Of a DNA stretch of 64,000 bases, positions 60,838 to 64,000 are shown in pieces. A program made the position numbers and the translations under genes. Under the pieces are notes generated by a model, which worked only from the letters and a program-made list of their open reading frames with translations, had not been told where the DNA came from and did no database searches. Source of the stretch: Bacteroidota bacterium (GTDB lineage: Bacteria > Bacteroidota > Bacteroidia > 2-12-FULL-35-15); contig CANFRC010000001.1 of the NCBI GenBank assembly GCA_947449315.1, positions 173,793 to 237,792 on the forward strand. The letters are read 5' to 3'. Each line of letters starts with the position of its first letter. Position 1 is the stretch's first letter.

Positions 60838-61413
60838 ATGCTTAATCACATGGATGAAGAAATAAAAAACGCACTAGCTGTATTGCATAAAGGAGGAACA
60901 CTACTTTATCCCACCGATACTGTTTGGGGAATCGGTTGTGATGCCCGCAATAAAGAAGCTGTCAATAAAATTTTCAAAATAAAGCAACGCGCAGAATACA
61001 AAAGTATGGTTGTATTGGTGTGTGACGAAAAAATGGTAAATCGGTATGTGAAAGAAGTTCCTGCTGTAGCTTGGGATTTGATTGAAACAGCAGAAGAGCC
61101 ATTAACATTGATTTATCCTGATGGAAGAATGTTAGCAGAAAATATCATTGCGGCAGACGGAAGTGTTGGGATCAGAATAGTAAAAGATGAATTTTGTAAA
61201 AATTTGATTCATAAATTTGGAAAACCAATTGTTTCAACATCCGCAAACATAAGCGGAGAAGCTGCTCCGAGTTCATTTAACGATATCAAATTAGATATAG
61301 TGAATAAAGTAGATTACATCGTAAATCTGCGACAAAAAGAAACAAACAATACAAAACCATCTACCATCATAAAAATTGCAATGAATGGGGAGATAAAAAT
61401 AATAAGGAAGTAG
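60838..61413 (+). CDS. tsaC: L-threonylcarbamoyladenylate synthase (Sua5/YrdC type)
   Basis: Makes threonylcarbamoyl-AMP for the t6A37 modification of ANN-reading tRNAs. From the ATG at 60838 the protein has 191 residues (a second ATG at 60850 is possible; the track's TTG at 60826 is less likely). Motifs: GGTLLYPTDTVWGIGCDA, KSMVVLV, GSVGIRIV and STSANISGE, the intact form expected for activity. A YciO-type paralogue lies at 28.1 kb. Confidence 0.9.
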   Translation: MLNHMDEEIKNALAVLHKGGTLLYPTDTVWGIGCDARNKEAVNKIFKIKQRAEYKSMVVLVCDEKMVNRYVKEVPAVAWDLIETAEEPLTLIYPDGRMLAENIIAADGSVGIRIVKDEFCKNLIHKFGKPIVSTSANISGEAAPSSFNDIKLDIVNKVDYIVNLRQKETNNTKPSTIIKIAMNGEIKIIRK

Positions 61414-61539
61414 TACCAATTAGCTGCCTGCTATAAGATTAGAAATAAAATGATAGCTCATAACCGAATGCCTTTATTAGCAATGCTAAAATATAAACAC
61501 TTAGATCATCATAATAGTCAGTTTGGTGTTTAATATACT

Positions 61540-62946
61540 GTGAAAACAAAATTAACTCATCCAATTTTTAAAGTCATTTCAGAATGTGCAACTGAAATGA
61601 ATGTTCCTGCCTATGTTATTGGTGGTTGGGTGCGTGACTTATTATTGGAGCGCCCATGCAAAGATATTGATATTGTAGGCATAGGTAGCGGAATAGATCT
61701 TGCAAAAGCGGTTTCAAAAAAACTAGGAAACAAATACCATGTGAATGTTTACAAAAATTTCGGAACAGCACAAATTGTTTATGAAGATTATGATGTTGAA
61801 TTTGTAGGTGCCCGAAAAGAATCTTATCGCTCCGAAAGTCGCAAACCAATTGTAGAGAACGGCACACTGGAAGACGATCAAAACAGAAGAGATTTCACAA
61901 TCAATGCTCTTGCTATTTCATTAAGTAAAAACAACTATGGTGAATTACTTGATCCTTTCGATGGGTTAAAAGACATGGAGGCTAAGATCATCCGTACGCC
62001 TCTAGATCCTGACATTACCTATTCGGACGACCCTTTACGAATGATGCGCGCCATCCGTTTTGCAACTCAATTGAATTATGTCATCGAAGCTGAATCGTTA
62101 AAGAGCATTGCTAAAAATAAAGAACGAATAAAAATTATTTCTAAAGAACGGATCTCAGATGAGTTAATTAAGATCATCATGGCTCCTCTTCCATCCATCG
62201 GATTTAAGCTTTTATTCGATACTGGCTTATTACACTTTATCTTCCCAGAAATGGTTGCTCTGCATGGAGTAGAAACACGTAATGGAAAATCACATAAAGA
62301 TAATTTTTATCATACCTTGGAAGTATTGGATAACATTTGTAAAACAACAGACGACCTTTGGTTGCGTTGGTCTGCCATACTTCATGATATTGCCAAACCG
62401 CCAACAAAACGATTTGAACACGACCACGGTTGGACGTTCCATGGGCATGAAGATAAAGGTTCAAGAATGGTTCCTAAAATATTTGCGGATCTAAAACTTC
62501 CATTGAATGAAAAAATGAAGTATGTTCAAAAATTGGTTTTGCTTCACTTACGCCCGATTGTTTTGGCGAAAAGCGATATCACAGACAGTGCCGTTCGGAG
62601 ATTATTGTTTGAAGCTGGTGACGACATTGATGACCTAATGAAATTATGTGAAGCGGATATTACTTCCAAAAACGAATACAAGGTTCAGAAATATATGAAG
62701 AACTTTGAGCTGGTTCGTCAGAAGTTAAAAGAAGTAGAAGAAAAAGATAATATCCGTAACTGGCAGCCACCAATCACTGGTGAAGACATTATGAAAGTAT
62801 TTAATATCAGAGCAGGCAGAGAAGTTGGAATTATTAAAAATGCGATCCGTGAAGCAATTCTGGATGGCATCATAAAAAATGATAAGAAGGAGGCCGAACA
62901 ATTTATGATAGCAGAAGGAACTAAGTTAGGTTTAAAAGCCGAATAA
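61540..62946 (+). CDS. cca: CCA tRNA nucleotidyltransferase / poly(A) polymerase family with HD domain
   Basis: A 468-residue class II nucleotidyltransferase. N-terminal catalytic core YVIGGWVRDLLLERPCKDIDIVG, with GTA and RRDFTINALA motifs, then DPLRMMRAIRFATQL; the C-half has an HD phosphohydrolase motif in WSAILHDIAKPPTKRF. It repairs or adds the 3' CCA end. The start is GTG at 61540. CCA-adding and poly(A) activity cannot be fully separated by eye, but HD fusion favours the tRNA enzyme. Confidence 0.9.
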   Translation: MKTKLTHPIFKVISECATEMNVPAYVIGGWVRDLLLERPCKDIDIVGIGSGIDLAKAVSKKLGNKYHVNVYKNFGTAQIVYEDYDVEFVGARKESYRSESRKPIVENGTLEDDQNRRDFTINALAISLSKNNYGELLDPFDGLKDMEAKIIRTPLDPDITYSDDPLRMMRAIRFATQLNYVIEAESLKSIAKNKERIKIISKERISDELIKIIMAPLPSIGFKLLFDTGLLHFIFPEMVALHGVETRNGKSHKDNFYHTLEVLDNICKTTDDLWLRWSAILHDIAKPPTKRFEHDHGWTFHGHEDKGSRMVPKIFADLKLPLNEKMKYVQKLVLLHLRPIVLAKSDITDSAVRRLLFEAGDDIDDLMKLCEADITSKNEYKVQKYMKNFELVRQKLKEVEEKDNIRNWQPPITGEDIMKVFNIRAGREVGIIKNAIREAILDGIIKNDKKEAEQFMIAEGTKLGLKAE

Positions 62947-63108
62947 TTTTAAGAGAAAGAAATTAAAAACGTATGATTGGCTGAAGCTATTAAGCAGCCT
63001 AATAGTGCATATAAATTCATCAGATTCTTTATCCTGTATAAAACAATAATTCGTATTTTTATCGCTTAAAATTGTTTTATTACAACAACTATCAACAAAA
63101 AAATAAGC

Positions 63109-63762
63109 ATGGCCGTTTATCGCTTTAGAGTATCATTTGAAGACAATGAAGAAATTTATCGTGAGATAGAAATAAAATCAACGCAGAGTTTCGAGGATTT
63201 TCATAATGTAATTATTCAAACCATAGGATTTGATAATTTGCATGATGCATCTTTTTATATCAGTGATGATTACTGGCGTAAAGGTGAAGAAATCGGCCTT
63301 CGTCCGCTTAGTGATGACGAAATAGAAAAAAGAAAAAGAAGAGACCTGCCTATAAAAAAACAAATGAATAAGTGTAAAATGGCATCATTGATCGATGACC
63401 CACACCAAAAATTTGTTTATGTATACGATCCGAAAACTTCTTGGACCTTTCTTGTTGAGTTGCTTAAAATATTATTAGATGATGCGAAAGGAACATTCCC
63501 AAAATGTGTAAAAACGTTTGGAGAATCACCTAAACAATACAAAACAGCCAACGTTGTTCCTGAAGTTGATGATGAATTCGATGATGATGATGAACCACAT
63601 CATGATGATGAAGCTTATGTGAATGCGCATAGTGAAGACGAAACAGCCTTATTAGAGGGTGAAGAAGGGGAAGAAGAAGAAACAGAAGAAGAAGAAGTTC
63701 ATGATGATGAAGAAATGGGTGATGCCGATGAACTTCCAGAAGCTGGTTTTGATGAAGATTAA
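63109..63762 (+). CDS. pRiA4b ORF-3-like domain protein with highly acidic C-terminus
   Basis: The 217-residue protein has a pRiA4_ORF3-like domain (PF07929, also called IS1096 passenger TnpR-like) in residues 1-150: MAVYRFRVSFEDNEEIYREIEIKSTQSFEDFHNVI, FVYVYDPKTSWTFLVELLKI. Residues 155-217 are almost only Asp and Glu with a few His. Function unknown; no transposon is nearby. It is 67 nt upstream of miaA on the same strand and may share its transcript. Confidence 0.78.
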   Translation: MAVYRFRVSFEDNEEIYREIEIKSTQSFEDFHNVIIQTIGFDNLHDASFYISDDYWRKGEEIGLRPLSDDEIEKRKRRDLPIKKQMNKCKMASLIDDPHQKFVYVYDPKTSWTFLVELLKILLDDAKGTFPKCVKTFGESPKQYKTANVVPEVDDEFDDDDEPHHDDEAYVNAHSEDETALLEGEEGEEEETEEEEVHDDEEMGDADELPEAGFDED

Positions 63763-63829
63763 TGAATCGGTTTACCATCTAAAATAAAACGATCAACCTC
63801 AGGATTAATGCGCTGCAATAGAAAGATCC

Positions 63830-64000
63830 ATGCCTGATAAAACACTAATTGTAATTGCAGGTCCTACAGCCATTGGCAAAACAGCCTTAAGTATTGGTAT
63901 TGCAAAATACTTTAATTGCCCTATTCTTTCTGCCGATTCCCGTCAATTTTTCAAGGAGATGCGCATTGGAACAGCAAAACCTTCAGTGGAAGAGATGAAT
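63830..64000 (+). CDS. miaA: tRNA dimethylallyltransferase MiaA (partial, 5' end)
   Basis: Absent from the ORF track because it runs off the right edge. The ATG at 63830 opens 57 codons: [20 protein letters not shown] with the P-loop GPTAIGKT, then [21 protein letters not shown], both diagnostic for MiaA, which adds dimethylallyl to A37 of UNN-reading tRNAs. The rest lies outside the window. Confidence 0.9.
   Translation, partial: MPDKTLIVIAGPTAIGKTALSIGIAKYFNCPILSADSRQFFKEMRIGTAKPSVEEMN

Noticed and set aside
63109-63762. Mobile element (IS1096 passenger-like annotation)
   Set aside because: Only the domain name suggests this; there is no transposase, terminal repeat or target duplication nearby.
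63530-63778. 82-residue His/Leu-rich minus-strand ORF
   Set aside because: It is the antisense shadow of the acidic GAT/GAA-rich tail of the pRiA4b-type protein.

Overview
The window is an AT-rich chromosomal segment from a member of the Bacteroidota; genus and class cannot be fixed from sequence alone. Supporting signs are a 287-residue RpoD-type sigma factor, recurrent promoter elements of the Bacteroidota -33/-7 kind (TTG, about 18-23 nt, TAnnTTTG), a type IX secretion (T9SS) type B sorting domain next to a PorP/SprF protein, a PorE-like lipoprotein, the rpmB/rpmG/DUF4295/ftsY/rimO group, BshC, and an almost complete absence of Shine-Dalgarno sequences. The DNA reads as core genome: I see no insertion sequence, prophage, CRISPR array or tRNA gene. 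One RNA gene, the small SRP RNA, is present.

Layout. 1-10 kb: end of an unknown gene and rlmI on +, then a long minus-strand run (membrane protein, phosphohexomutase, mltG, seven-haem cytochrome with TPRs, GNAT, unknown, dapF, anchored protein). 10-18 kb: HtrA protease, primary sigma factor, an unusually long GAPDH, dapA, and a DUF5916 outer-membrane-type protein overlapping a LolD-type ATPase. 18.6-20.6 kb: a four-gene arsenic operon (arsR, DUF6428, aquaglyceroporin, arsC) whose probable operator encloses the -7 box. 20.7-31.5 kb: thioesterase, a 5'-nucleotidase split into two genes in inverted domain order, dnaA, LMW-PTP, an RsmI-like methylase, GT2, SRP RNA, transaldolase, a YciO-type protein, a PorE-like lipoprotein, queE. 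31.6-40.9 kb: bshC, Nudix, rimO, AI-2E permease, a YtxH/holin-like trio, ftsY, DUF4295, rpmG, aminopeptidase P, rpmB. 40.9-50.7 kb: an MBOAT plus two SGNH proteins (surface O-acylation), then four consecutive FKBP-family genes behind an nrnA-type gene, and ndk. 50.8-64 kb: DUF2779 nuclease, T9SS cargo plus PorP, yajQ, a 51-bp tandem-repeat protein, undecaprenol kinase-type gene, dacA, TPR lipoprotein, def, ruvX, dapD, GT9, tsaC, cca, a pRiA4b-type protein with an acidic tail, and the start of miaA.

Themes. Cell-envelope construction dominates: dapA, dapD and dapF for diaminopimelate, MltG for glycan termination, lipoprotein sorting, O-acylation, T9SS parts and a periplasmic proline-isomerase battery. 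Translation and RNA modification form the second theme (rlmI, rimO, tsaC, cca, miaA, def, queE, L28, L33). The least expected observations are a probable intrinsic terminator that is itself translated as the Ala5/Phe5 tail of the repeat protein, eight FKBP-like modules in four adjacent genes, the ars operator/promoter nesting with a Cys-rich DUF6428 protein, the PorE-like domain stack, and at least seven genes that seem able to start only at TTG.
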